DNA of 64,000 nucleotides. It comes from Kuafuiihalomonas sp964473255 (GTDB lineage: Bacteria; Myxococcota; Kuafuiibacteriia; Kuafuiibacteriales; Kuafuiibacteriaceae). The stretch lies in NCBI GenBank assembly GCA_964473255.1, contig CAYYOT010000001.1:1-64000 (forward strand), in the 5' to 3' direction. Below are positions 17,081 through 25,224 of this stretch, one piece after another (the first letter of the stretch is position 1; each line of letters opens with the position of its first letter). A program made the position numbers and the translations under genes. The notes under the pieces are model-generated. The model was not told the origin of the DNA, did no database searches, and saw only the letters and a program-made list of their open reading frames with translations.

Positions 17081-18472
17081 GTGGCATCCGACAAACCTTG
17101 GGGAGGGCGATTCAGCGGCGACACCGACGCCCTGGTCGAGGCGTACACGAGCAGTATAGAAGACGACGTGCACATCGCCCTCGACGATGTCGACGGGAGC
17201 CAAGCGCACGCTCGGATGCTCGGTGAGGCCGGGCTCATCCCCCAAGCCGACGCCGATGCGCTCGTGGCCGGGCTGCAGACCGTGCGAAAGGAGCTCGAGG
17301 CGAAGACGTTCCCCTGGGATGCTCGATACGAAGACGTGCACATGAACATCGAGCGCCGTCTGGCGGCTCTCGTGGGAGAGGACGTCGCCGGGAAACTCCA
17401 TACCGCCCGCTCGCGAAACGATCAGGTCGCTCTCGATGCGCGGCTGTTCGTACGTCGGATGTTAACGCGGGTCGAAGAGCAGCTCTCCGCGCTGCAGCGG
17501 GAGCTCGTGCGCCAGGCGGCCTCGCACATCGATACCCTGATGCCCGGCTACACCCATCTTCAGCGGGGCCAGCCGGTTCGCCTCGCGCATCATCTCTTGG
17601 CCTACCGAGAGATGTTCGCGCGGGATCAGGCTCGAGTTCGGGACTGCCTGACCCGTGTGGACGTGTCGCCCCTCGGCTCCGGTGCTCTCGCCGGGACGCC
17701 GCACGCCATCCTCCGGGAGCGGGTCGCGGAGCTGCTCGGCTTTTCCGCGGTGACCACGAACTCGATGGACGCCGTTGCCGACCGCGACTTCATGCTCGAG
17801 GCGATGTCGGCGTCGGCGATCGGGATGGTGCATCTCAGCCGACTGTCGGAGGAGATCGTCTTGTGGTGTTCCGCCGAGTTCGGATTCGTCGAGGTCGACG
17901 ATGCCTTCACCACCGGCTCGTCGATGATGCCGCAGAAGAAGAATCCCGACGTAGCGGAGCTGGTCCGTGGGAAGACCGGCCGGGTGGTCGGGGACCTGGT
18001 AGCCCTGCTCGTCACCGTCAAGGGCCTTCCGCTCACGTACAATCGAGACCTGCAGGAAGACAAACCTCCCCTCTATCACAGCTTGAACACCTGGAGCGCC
18101 AGCCTGGAAGTCACGGCGCGGATGGTCCCGGCACTGCGCTTCGATGTGGAGCGCCTGCGCGAGGCGCTCGACCAGGGATTCGTGACCGCCACCGAGCTTG
18201 CCGACTACCTGGTGACGAAGGGGGTGCCGTTTAGGGAAGCTCACGACGTCGTCGGCCGCTTGGTTTACGAATGTCTCCAGCGCGAGCGGCGTCTCGAAGA
18301 GCTCTCCGCCGAGGAACTCGCCGCTCACGACCCACGATTCGAGCCCGATGCGGTGGAGTGGCTCGATCCCGAGCGAGCGGTGAATCGTCGCGATCTCCCC
18401 GGGGGCCCGGCGCGTCCTCGGGTCGAGACGGAGCTCGCCCGGGCTCGCGACGAGCTGGGGTTGGACGATTGA
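17081..18472 (+). CDS. argH: Argininosuccinate lyase
   Basis: The 463-residue protein is full length for the family. It carries WGGRFSGDTDALVEAYTSSI at the N-terminus, HTARSRNDQVALD near residue 107, the GYTHLQRGQPV loop, and the fumarase/aspartase signature GSSMMPQKKNPD near residue 281 with the catalytic Ser. It splits argininosuccinate into arginine and fumarate, the last step of arginine synthesis. The start is GTG; no ATG is available at the conserved N-terminus. Its stop overlaps the start of a tiny lipoprotein gene, and lysA, dapA and dapB follow, so arginine and lysine/diaminopimelate genes are grouped. Confidence 0.96.
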   Translation: MASDKPWGGRFSGDTDALVEAYTSSIEDDVHIALDDVDGSQAHARMLGEAGLIPQADADALVAGLQTVRKELEAKTFPWDARYEDVHMNIERRLAALVGEDVAGKLHTARSRNDQVALDARLFVRRMLTRVEEQLSALQRELVRQAASHIDTLMPGYTHLQRGQPVRLAHHLLAYREMFARDQARVRDCLTRVDVSPLGSGALAGTPHAILRERVAELLGFSAVTTNSMDAVADRDFMLEAMSASAIGMVHLSRLSEEIVLWCSAEFGFVEVDDAFTTGSSMMPQKKNPDVAELVRGKTGRVVGDLVALLVTVKGLPLTYNRDLQEDKPPLYHSLNTWSASLEVTARMVPALRFDVERLREALDQGFVTATELADYLVTKGVPFREAHDVVGRLVYECLQRERRLEELSAEELAAHDPRFEPDAVEWLDPERAVNRRDLPGGPARPRVETELARARDELGLDD

Positions 18473-18630
18473 GGTTGGTGTTGACGGCATGGGTCGCCGT
18501 CTCCGTCTCTGCGTGCGGCATCAAAGCTCCCCCGCGACCGCCCGCGTCCCCGCCGATCCCCGCCGCCGGTCACGACGCCGGTCACGACGCCGCGACCGGG
18601 CAGCCTTCGGTCGGACGTGACGCGCGGTAG
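18469..18630 (+). CDS. Small LptM/YifL-like lipoprotein
   Basis: This 53-residue gene is easily missed because it starts with TTG inside the argH stop (TTGA). The product has an N-terminal hydrophobic stretch ending in the lipobox VSVSACGIKAPP, then a proline-, alanine- and Asp/His-rich tail with a GHDAGHDA repeat. A CGxKxPxxPP motif right after the lipobox is the hallmark of the short lipoproteins found beside lysA or dapF, of which E. coli YifL (LptM) assists assembly of the LPS translocon. Position directly before lysA supports that identity. TTG at 18475 or GTG at 18478 are alternative starts. Confidence 0.65.
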   Translation: MRLVLTAWVAVSVSACGIKAPPRPPASPPIPAAGHDAGHDAATGQPSVGRDAR

Positions 18631-18653
18631 CCGGTCGGGCTAAGAGCGCCCCC

Positions 18654-19931
18654 ATGTTTCACTTCGCCCGTGGCGAAGACGGGATCCTCGCGGCTGAGCA
18701 GGTGCCCCTGCCTCTCATCGCGGATTCGGTGGGGACCCCGACCTTCGTATATGCGCGCGCCACCATCGAGCGTCACCATCGGGTCTTCCGGGAAGCCTTC
18801 GCGGGCCACCCGCACGTGATCTGCTACGCGATGAAGGCGAACAGCAGCCGAGCCGTCCTCGAGATTCTCGGCCGAGCGGGCGCCGGCGCCGACATCGTAT
18901 CGGGGGGGGAGCTCCACCGCGCCCAGGCCGCGGGGATTCCTGCCGAGCGCATCGTGTTTTCGGGCGTGGGTAAGACCGATCTCGAGATAGCGTCCGCACT
19001 GCGCGCGGGCGTTTTGGCCCTGAACGTCGAGTCCGAGGCGGAGCTACACGCGATCTCGGATGTAGCTCGGCAGATCGACACGGTCGCCCCGGTTTCCCTT
19101 CGCGTCAATCCGGACGTCGATGCCGAGACCCATCCCTACATCGCAACCGGCCTGCGCGAATCGAAGTTTGGCGTGCCCATGGAAGAAGGGCCCCGGCTCG
19201 CCGCCTTGATCGCCGAGGATAGCTTCCTCGACTTGACCGGGCTCGACTGCCACATCGGATCGCAGATCGTAACGCTCCAGCCCATTCTGCAGGCTCTGGA
19301 GTCGGTCTTGGAGCTGGCGGACCGTCTGCGCGCGACGGGTCACGACATTCATCATCTCGACCTGGGAGGCGGCCTCGGCATTCCGTATCACGATGAAACG
19401 CCTCCGCACCCGAAGGAACTGGGGGAGGCGGTCGTCGCCCGCATGAAGGGACGACCGGAGACGCTCATCTTGGAGCCGGGCCGAGTGATCGTCGGGAACG
19501 CGGGGATACTGTTGTGCCGCGTGGTGTTCGTGAAGGACGCGCCCGGGCGACGATTCGTCATCGTGGACGCCGCCATGAACGACTTGATGCGACCATCGCT
19601 CTACGGCGCGCATCACGCGCTCTGGACCGTAGAGCGCCCGAAGACGGAAGAACGGTGGACCGTCGACGTGGTTGGCCCGGTGTGCGAAACCGGAGACACC
19701 TTCGCGAAGGACCGCGCACTGCCCCCGGTACGGCGCGGCGACCTGGTAGCCTTCATGAGTGCCGGAGCCTACGGATATTCGATGGCCAGCAACTACAACT
19801 CGCGACCCCGGGCGGCGGAGGTGTTGGTCAGCGGTGATAAGTGGGCCGTGGTGCGCCCCCGAGAGGACTTTGCCGCGCTGGTGGCAGGAGAGGTAGTACC
19901 CGATTGGGTTCGAGAGGATAGCGATGATTGA
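18654..19931 (+). CDS. lysA: Diaminopimelate decarboxylase
   Basis: This 425-residue fold-type III PLP enzyme has the PLP lysine in CYAMKANSS near residue 60, the phosphate-binding LDLGGGLGIPY near residue 237, and the substrate-binding GPVCETGDTF near residue 340. It decarboxylates meso-diaminopimelate to lysine. Length and motif order are normal. It overlaps the dapA start by 8 bases, which couples lysine formation to the pathway genes that follow. Confidence 0.96.
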   Translation: MFHFARGEDGILAAEQVPLPLIADSVGTPTFVYARATIERHHRVFREAFAGHPHVICYAMKANSSRAVLEILGRAGAGADIVSGGELHRAQAAGIPAERIVFSGVGKTDLEIASALRAGVLALNVESEAELHAISDVARQIDTVAPVSLRVNPDVDAETHPYIATGLRESKFGVPMEEGPRLAALIAEDSFLDLTGLDCHIGSQIVTLQPILQALESVLELADRLRATGHDIHHLDLGGGLGIPYHDETPPHPKELGEAVVARMKGRPETLILEPGRVIVGNAGILLCRVVFVKDAPGRRFVIVDAAMNDLMRPSLYGAHHALWTVERPKTEERWTVDVVGPVCETGDTFAKDRALPPVRRGDLVAFMSAGAYGYSMASNYNSRPRAAEVLVSGDKWAVVRPREDFAALVAGEVVPDWVREDSDD

Positions 19932-20838
19932 CAAGCTTCGAGGCGCGATGAGCGCCCTCATTACACCCTTTGATGACCAGGACGAGGTGGACTACGCGGC
20001 CCTTCGCACCTTGGTCGATCGTCAGATCGAAAACGGCATCGACGGACTCGTCGCCTGTGGAACGACCGGGGAGACGCCAACCCTCAGCCCTCGAGAACAG
20101 GAGGGCGTCATCAAGACGGTCGTGGAGCAGGTCGGCGGCCGAGTCCCGGTCATCGCGGGAACCGGCAGCAACAACACGCGGGCTTCGGTCGAGCAAACGA
20201 AGCGGGCGCGAGAGTGGGGAGCCGACGCCGCCTTGGTCGTGGTCCCGTACTACAACAAACCCTCGCAGGACGGGATGTACGAGCATTTCAAAGCGGTCGC
20301 CGAGGCCGGCGGACTGCCCGTCATCGCCTACAACGTGCCCGGTCGAACGGTTGCCGACCTCCTGCCCGAGACCATCGTCCGCCTTCACTCCGACGGCCAC
20401 ATCGTGGGGATCAAGGACGCGACGGCCAACCTGATCCGGGCGACCGACACCATTCGGTCCTTGGACACGAAGCCGTTCGCCATGATGTCCGGTGACGACT
20501 TCACGATCCTGCCTTTCACGGCCGTCGGCGGCGTCGGCGTCATCAGCGTGGTCAGCAACATCGCTCCGGGAAGCACGGCCCGCCTGGTTCGGCTGGGCAT
20601 GGAAGGCAAGCTGGACGAGGGCCGCCACCTCCACAACCGGATCGTGGCTCTGAGTCACGCGATGTTCGTGGCCCCGAATCCCGTGCCCATCAAGGCGGCC
20701 CTGGCCCTCGCCGGTTGGTGTCGACCCGACACTCGTCTGCCGCTGATCACGGCCGACGAGTCGGTCCGCGAGACCGTGCGCCGAGCGCTGGAGACGTTCG
20801 CGGGGCAGAACCACAGTCTCGACGGCTTCATGTCGTGA
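19924..20838 (+). CDS. dapA: 4-hydroxy-tetrahydrodipicolinate synthase
   Basis: The 304-residue class I aldolase carries GTTGETPTLS near residue 46, the tyrosine motif VVPYYNKPSQ near residue 107, and the Schiff-base lysine in VGIKDATANL near residue 163. It condenses pyruvate with aspartate semialdehyde at the branch point to diaminopimelate and lysine. Its start lies inside lysA and its stop overlaps the dapB start as GTGA. Confidence 0.96.
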   Translation: MIDKLRGAMSALITPFDDQDEVDYAALRTLVDRQIENGIDGLVACGTTGETPTLSPREQEGVIKTVVEQVGGRVPVIAGTGSNNTRASVEQTKRAREWGADAALVVVPYYNKPSQDGMYEHFKAVAEAGGLPVIAYNVPGRTVADLLPETIVRLHSDGHIVGIKDATANLIRATDTIRSLDTKPFAMMSGDDFTILPFTAVGGVGVISVVSNIAPGSTARLVRLGMEGKLDEGRHLHNRIVALSHAMFVAPNPVPIKAALALAGWCRPDTRLPLITADESVRETVRRALETFAGQNHSLDGFMS

Positions 20839-21659
20839 CGGTCGAAGTCATCGTGTCCGGGGCCGGGGGGCGCCTCGGACGGAGCATCGTGACCCAGTGC
20901 GCGAGAGAGCCAGACATCGCCGTTCGTGCCGTGGTCGTTCGACCGGGCTCGTCGCTGGAGGGCCAGGACGCGAACGTCTTCGCCGACGAGCTAGCGGACA
21001 GCGGTCTGCGCGTGACGAGTCGTCTCGCGCTCGACCGACCCGCGGTGCTCATCGAGACCGCTCCGCCGAGCGCCGCCGCGAGGCACGCGGAAGAGGCGGC
21101 GGCCGCGGGGCTGCCCGTCGTCATGGCTACGACGGGGTGGGGGGCGGCCGAGATCGAAGGCTTTCGGCGTCTGGCCGACGCGGTGCCGTTTTTGCTCGCC
21201 CCGAACTTGTCGCTGGGGGTCAACGTTCTTCTCGACCTGGTGGCGAGGGCCTCATCCGCGCTCGCGGAGTACGACCTCGAGGTCGTAGAGCTCCATCATC
21301 GTCGGAAGCGCGATGCGCCCAGCGGGACGGCGACCGCGCTCGCATCGAAAGCCTGCACGGCTCGGGGCCGGAGTTTCGAGTCCGACGCCATCATGGCGCG
21401 CGCGGGAAACATCGGGCCCAGGAGTACCCATGAAGTCGGCGTTTTCGCCGTTCGCGGCGGAGACATCATCGGCGAACACACGGTGTACTTCATCGGCGAC
21501 ACCGAGCGGATCGAGCTCACGCATCGCGCGGCGACGCGAGATGCATTCGCCCACGGGGCGACGGTGGCGGCGCGCTATCTGTTTGGCCGAGAGCCCGGTT
21601 GGTACACGATGCGCGACGTCCTCGGGCTCGAGCGAGCGTCGGGCGCCGGTCGACCGTAG
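20835..21659 (+). CDS. dapB: 4-hydroxy-tetrahydrodipicolinate reductase
   Basis: The 274-residue protein starts at GTG overlapping the dapA stop. The nucleotide-binding loop SGAGGRLGRSIV sits at residues 8-19, and the conserved ELHHRRKRDAPSGTA with catalytic His and Lys near residue 152. The C-terminal IIGEHTVYFIGDTERIELTH follows. It reduces the dapA product with NAD(P)H. The gene converges with the superoxide-reductase-like gene, stop to stop, 5 bases apart. dapF and other lysine-pathway genes are not in this window. Confidence 0.95.
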   Translation: MTVEVIVSGAGGRLGRSIVTQCAREPDIAVRAVVVRPGSSLEGQDANVFADELADSGLRVTSRLALDRPAVLIETAPPSAAARHAEEAAAAGLPVVMATTGWGAAEIEGFRRLADAVPFLLAPNLSLGVNVLLDLVARASSALAEYDLEVVELHHRRKRDAPSGTATALASKACTARGRSFESDAIMARAGNIGPRSTHEVGVFAVRGGDIIGEHTVYFIGDTERIELTHRAATRDAFAHGATVAARYLFGREPGWYTMRDVLGLERASGAGRP

Positions 21660-21664
21660 GACGG

Positions 21665-22366
21665 TCAAACCAGGGTGAGGAAGTCGACGTACTCGCCGTG
21701 GGTCAGGCAGTGAGCATAGATTCGGATGACGTCGCCCGACTGAAGTCCGGCCGGCATCTTGGCTACGTAGACCGTGTTCTTTCCGGCTTCGGCGGTGATG
21801 TCGCCCCCCCCGGCCACGACGTAGTGCTCGGCCTGCTGCTCCGTCGTGCCCGGCCACTCCGGATACTCGCTCGTGATTTCCTCGGCGTCCCCCGCGACGG
21901 CCTTTCGGATCTTGATCCAGTTGTACCAGTGTCCTTCGTTGTTGTTGTCGGGGCTCCGCGGGGCGTTCGGGTGACGCGTGTACCCCTTGGATGGGTCGCC
22001 CCACATCAGGGCGATCATGCCGGCCGGTACGGCGGCCTCGATGCTGGGGACGTAGGGCAGGTGCTTCCCGAGGTGCTTCATCGGCCCATCCGGTCCATTG
22101 ATGCTCGGCAGATACGACTCGGGGATCGCTCCCGCGTTTCCGCGGACGCGATTGAAGGCGATCGCATCCCAATTGTCGGGCGGCGTCAGCGGTACGGCGT
22201 TTCCTTGGGCGGCCGGTGCGCTGGAAGCGCTCTTGGGGGCGTCGGCCGCGTTCGAGCCCGACTTTGACGACGAGCACGAAGTCACGATCGGCATGAGCGC
22301 GACTCCGCCCGTGACGGTGGCGAGCTGTTGGAGAAAGTCTCTTCGGTTTTCGGGTTTCATGTTCAT
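21665..22366 (-). CDS. Tat-exported lipoprotein resembling superoxide reductase (desulfoferrodoxin/neelaredoxin centre)
   Basis: The 233-residue protein starts with a twin-arginine signal (NRRDFLQQLATVTGG) that ends in a lipobox, IVTSC, with Cys31. A linker rich in Ser and Ala follows. The rest carries in order KHLPYV (His102), RHPNAP (His132), EGHWYNWIKI (His146) and AHCLTHGEY (Cys220, His223). This matches the iron-ligand pattern of superoxide reductases: KHVP, HPN, HxxxxI, CxxHG. The Glu of the canonical EKH is Gly here, and about eight residues are inserted between the second and third His. It probably detoxifies superoxide outside the cytoplasm. A GAGGAGGGG Shine-Dalgarno sits 7 bases before the ATG. 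Confidence 0.65.
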   Translation of the reverse strand: MNMKPENRRDFLQQLATVTGGVALMPIVTSCSSSKSGSNAADAPKSASSAPAAQGNAVPLTPPDNWDAIAFNRVRGNAGAIPESYLPSINGPDGPMKHLGKHLPYVPSIEAAVPAGMIALMWGDPSKGYTRHPNAPRSPDNNNEGHWYNWIKIRKAVAGDAEEITSEYPEWPGTTEQQAEHYVVAGGGDITAEAGKNTVYVAKMPAGLQSGDVIRIYAHCLTHGEYVDFLTLV

Positions 22367-22456
22367 GTCGATGCCCCTCCTCGGATGGGTCGGCTATATG
22401 TAGAGATTCGTGCCGAGTCCAGGCGGTCTCGGTTCGCTCCACCTCCCGCCGCAGCG

Positions 22457-22819
22457 CTAGACGGCGGTGGCGTAGGCCGGCGCCGGTACCCGGACCCGCG
22501 GCGCGTCGGCCCACTTTCGGTCGAGATCGTAGTAGGCGCGAGCGTCCTCGTGAAAAACGTGGATCACGACATCCCCGTAATCGATCAAAATCCACACGCC
22601 GTTCCCCTCGCGCGTGATGGGTTTCGCGTCGAAGCTCGTCCGCATTATTCGAGTTATCTCGTCGGCGACCGCAACGCCTTGGCGGTCGCTGTAGGTCGAT
22701 ACGATGACGATGTAGTCGGTGTATTCGGAGCGATCTTCGAGATCGATGATTGTGAGGTTCTGCCCCTTCTTGTCTTGCGCCGCGTGCGCGGCGACGAGGG
22801 CCTTGGTCTTTGCGTCGAT
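22457..22819 (-). CDS. rsfS: Ribosomal silencing factor, with an apparent ATC start
   Basis: Read from an ATC at 22819, the frame gives 120 residues that align throughout with RsfS. The sequence includes AHAAQDKKGQNLTIIDLED, YTDYIVIVSTYSDRQGVAV and GNGVWILIDYGDVVIHVFH. RsfS binds uL14 on the large subunit and blocks subunit joining. No ATG, GTG or TTG lies in frame between an upstream TAG at 22861-22859 and residue 59 (Met at 22645). A GGAGGA Shine-Dalgarno (22826-22831) is placed 6 bases before the ATC, so that codon is the likely start unless the assembly has an error. Starting at the internal ATG would delete half the domain. Confidence 0.8.
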   Translation of the reverse strand: MDAKTKALVAAHAAQDKKGQNLTIIDLEDRSEYTDYIVIVSTYSDRQGVAVADEITRIMRTSFDAKPITREGNGVWILIDYGDVVIHVFHEDARAYYDLDRKWADAPRVRVPAPAYATAV

Positions 22820-22825
22820 GACGTT

Positions 22826-22831
22826 TCCTCC
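22826..22831 (-). promoter_or_regulatory. Shine-Dalgarno site that positions the rsfS start
   Basis: GGAGGA on the minus strand lies 6 bases before an ATC codon that begins the conserved RsfS domain. No ordinary start codon is at a suitable distance in any frame. Confidence 0.6.
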
Positions 22832-23014
22832 AGCGTCTTGTCTAGCCCGGGTGAGCGTCTACACCTGCATCGTGGAACAACAAGGCTGGTCGACGCAACC
22901 TTTGAACGAAGACGTCGGGTCGGCTCCATCGATCGGATCGGTCGCACCGATACGTACGAAGGGCTGCCTTGGGGTTGAGAGCGCGATTCTCGCCCGTCCT
23001 GGGGCTCGGATCGG

Positions 23015-24412
23015 TCAAGACGCCGGCGCTGCGTCGCGGACGGCACGAGTGACGAGTTCGTGAACCTGCGGATCCATCATGTCGGGAAGGAGCTGGCCGC
23101 GTTCGCGGGCCAAGCTCGAGAGCGCGTCCGCGGCGGCCAGCATCATCTCGACCGTTATCGCTTTCGCGCGAGCGTCCAGAGCTCCACGAAATATGCCCGG
23201 GTAGGCGAGGGCGTTGTTCATTCCCCGGCCGTCCATGGCTACCGCCGCTCCAGCCTCGAGGGCATCGTGGGTGCTGATCTCGCTGACGGGATTTGCGAGA
23301 GCGAAGACGATCGGGTCGGATCCCATGGAGCGAACCATGTCCATCGATACGATGTTCGGCTTGGATACGCCTACGAAGAGGTTACGACCTTCGAGCACCG
23401 AAGCGAGGTCGCCCTGAACTCGGTTACGGTTGGTGATCTCGGCGAGACTGCGTTTCTCCGCGTTCATCTTTGCGTCACGCCCCTGATACACCGCGCCCGC
23501 GCTGTCCACGATGACCACGTCGGCCACGCCGAAGTGCAGAAGAAATCGGGCGATGGCGGAGCCGGCCGCGCCCGAACCGAGGACGACCGCCTCGCACTCC
23601 GACGGCTTGCGGCCGATCTCGGCGAGTGCACTCTGTAGCCCGGCCACACACACGGTCGCCGTACCGTGCTGGTCATCGTGAAAAACGGGAATGTCGAGCC
23701 GGGACTGGAGCTCGCGTTCGATCTGAAAACACTCGGGAGCGCCGATGTCCTCGAGCTGAATGGCCCCGTAGCTGCTGGCACATCGCTCGACGATATTGAT
23801 GATCTCGTCGGGGTCCTTGCTGTCGATGAGGAGCGGTTCCGCGGAAACGCCGACGAAGCGATCGAGGATGGCGGCCTTGCCTTCCATTACGGGTAGGCCA
23901 GCCAAGGCGCCGATGTCGCCCAGGCCGAGGACCGCCGTGCCGTTGGTGACGATCGCGATCTTGTTGCCCACCGCGGTGAAGTCGCGGGCCACGCTCGGAT
24001 CGGCCGCGATGGCTTGGCAGACTTTGGCGACCCCGGGCGTGTACGCCATCCGCAGATCCATCAAGGTATCGAGGGGAATACGAGCCTTCGTCTCGATGGC
24101 GCCGCCGCGGTGGATCTCCATGACCTGGTCGAGCACGGCCAGCACCTCGACATCCTGCACCTGGTCCAGCGCTTCCAGGACCCGGCGCTTGTGATCCTCG
24201 TCGACGAGGAAGACCTGGACTTCACGCAGTTTGCATGGGCCATCGACCCCACTCAGACGAATGTCGCCGACGTGGGCCCCGGCGCGACCGACCGCCATCA
24301 GTGCTTCAGCGAGCAGGCCCGGGCGGTCGTCGACCTTCAGTCTGACCGTGTAGATCTCGCTGGCGTTGTATCGTTCGTACCAATTCGGGGCCTCGCCGCT
24401 CATGGCTCGCAT
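23015..24412 (-). CDS. NAD(P)-dependent malic enzyme with N-terminal ACT domain
   Basis: The 465-residue protein has an ACT domain at about residues 20-95 (YTVRLKVDDRPGLLAEALMA). The malic enzyme core follows: LMDLRMAYTPGVAKVC, the metal-binding IPVFHDDQHGTATV, the nucleotide-binding VVLGSGAAGSAIARFL, and FALANPVSEI. It decarboxylates malate to pyruvate. The ACT domain suggests allosteric control by an amino acid or similar small ligand. Start choice is uncertain: ATG at 24412 has GGGAGGG only 2 bases upstream, while ATG at 24403 has it about 11 bases away. It is followed by a 195-base spacer before rsfS in which I see no gene. Confidence 0.92.
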   Translation of the reverse strand: MRAMSGEAPNWYERYNASEIYTVRLKVDDRPGLLAEALMAVGRAGAHVGDIRLSGVDGPCKLREVQVFLVDEDHKRRVLEALDQVQDVEVLAVLDQVMEIHRGGAIETKARIPLDTLMDLRMAYTPGVAKVCQAIAADPSVARDFTAVGNKIAIVTNGTAVLGLGDIGALAGLPVMEGKAAILDRFVGVSAEPLLIDSKDPDEIINIVERCASSYGAIQLEDIGAPECFQIERELQSRLDIPVFHDDQHGTATVCVAGLQSALAEIGRKPSECEAVVLGSGAAGSAIARFLLHFGVADVVIVDSAGAVYQGRDAKMNAEKRSLAEITNRNRVQGDLASVLEGRNLFVGVSKPNIVSMDMVRSMGSDPIVFALANPVSEISTHDALEAGAAVAMDGRGMNNALAYPGIFRGALDARAKAITVEMMLAAADALSSLARERGQLLPDMMDPQVHELVTRAVRDAAPAS

Positions 24413-24482
24413 AGCCCTCCCGTCGGCGACTTCGGGTCAAGCGTCGGCCGGCGGCCCGCCGGGGACCGCAAGCACCTCACCT

Positions 24483-25097
24483 TCAAGGCCCACTGCGCGG
24501 TAGGCGCATCTGCAGTCGAGATATGGCGGTCCGGGCGCCATGAAGCCACGTCGTGAACCCTTCCATCGAGCGCGGCATGCGCACGCTGAGAACCGCCTTG
24601 AGCGTCGTTTGGGCAAACTCGGTCATCAGCAGCAGCCATCGAATCCGCCGTCGGTCGTACTCCGCGGGAAGCCCCGCGTTGTCGGCGAAGACGGCTTCGG
24701 CGTGCGCGGCCTCCAGAGCAACGCGGGCCTGTTCCATCAGCATCCACTCTCGTGACCGGAGCACGTCGGTGATGATCGGCCAGACGTCGAAGTTTGCTTC
24801 ATACGGGGCGTTACGCTCCGGGCCGGTCGCGCGCACCAGCCCGTAGCCGACCAGCTCGGTCATGGCGAGGCTGACCAAGGACCGGCTCACGCCCAGCCGC
24901 TCGGCGACCTCGGACTGCGCCAGCGGCCGTCGCGACAACGCGAGGAGGGTCCATGTCCGCCCATGGATAGATCGAAAACCCCAGCTCTCGATGAAGCTCC
25001 CCACCGCGTCGCACACCGCGATGACGCGGGTCGACAAGCGGTCGTCGCCATCGGTGCGGTCCTTGCGCCGCCGAGATTGGGCGTCGGGCGTGGCCAT
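24483..25097 (-). CDS. GbsR/MarR-family transcriptional regulator
   Basis: The 204-residue winged-helix protein contains FGF-like FIESWGFRSIHGRTWTLLAL and the helix-turn-helix LAQSEVAERLGVSRSLVSLAM, followed by ELVGYGLVRATG. This pattern is that of GbsR-type repressors, a MarR subgroup that senses small molecules. It is divergent from the menaquinone operon at 25225, with a perfect palindrome in between, so it probably controls that operon and itself. The start at MATPDAQ is used because the upstream extension covers the operator region; an in-frame start at 25160 is less likely. The ligand is unknown. Confidence 0.85.
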   Translation of the reverse strand: MATPDAQSRRRKDRTDGDDRLSTRVIAVCDAVGSFIESWGFRSIHGRTWTLLALSRRPLAQSEVAERLGVSRSLVSLAMTELVGYGLVRATGPERNAPYEANFDVWPIITDVLRSREWMLMEQARVALEAAHAEAVFADNAGLPAEYDRRRIRWLLLMTEFAQTTLKAVLSVRMPRSMEGFTTWLHGARTAISRLQMRLPRSGP

Positions 25098-25178
25098 CGA
25101 ACGTTTCAACCGTCCTGAACAACGAAGCTCATTGCGGAATTCGGCCAATGATGCAACCACCGCTTCGTTTTCGCCCCG

Positions 25179-25207
25179 TTGCGGACGAGAATTAATCGTT
25201 GTTCAAT
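25179..25207 (+). promoter_or_regulatory. Candidate sigma-70 promoter of the menaquinone operon
   Basis: TTGCGG at 25179-25184 and TTCAAT at 25202-25207 are separated by 17 bases, the usual -35/-10 spacing. Both boxes are partial matches. The -10 lies within the palindrome at 25199-25220. Confidence 0.45.
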
Positions 25208-25220
25208 AGGTGTTGAACAA
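25199..25220. promoter_or_regulatory. Perfect palindrome, likely regulator operator
   Basis: TTGTTCAA and TTGAACAA form a perfect 8-base inverted repeat around a 6-base centre. The site covers the proposed -10 box of the plus-strand operon, a classic repressor position. A weaker partial copy (CGTTTCAA and CTGAACAA, 25102-25122) lies just before the divergent regulator gene, with centre spacing one base shorter. Confidence 0.6.
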
Positions 25221-25224
25221 CGCG

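Noticed and set aside
22457..22645. A 62-residue version of RsfS from the internal ATG
   Set aside because: Conserved RsfS sequence continues for 59 residues upstream with no stop, so this start would delete half the domain.
24436..24460. GC-rich CCGGCGG/CCGCCGG inverted repeat after the regulator gene
   Set aside because: Loop is too short and there is no T-run; such palindromes are expected by chance at this base composition.
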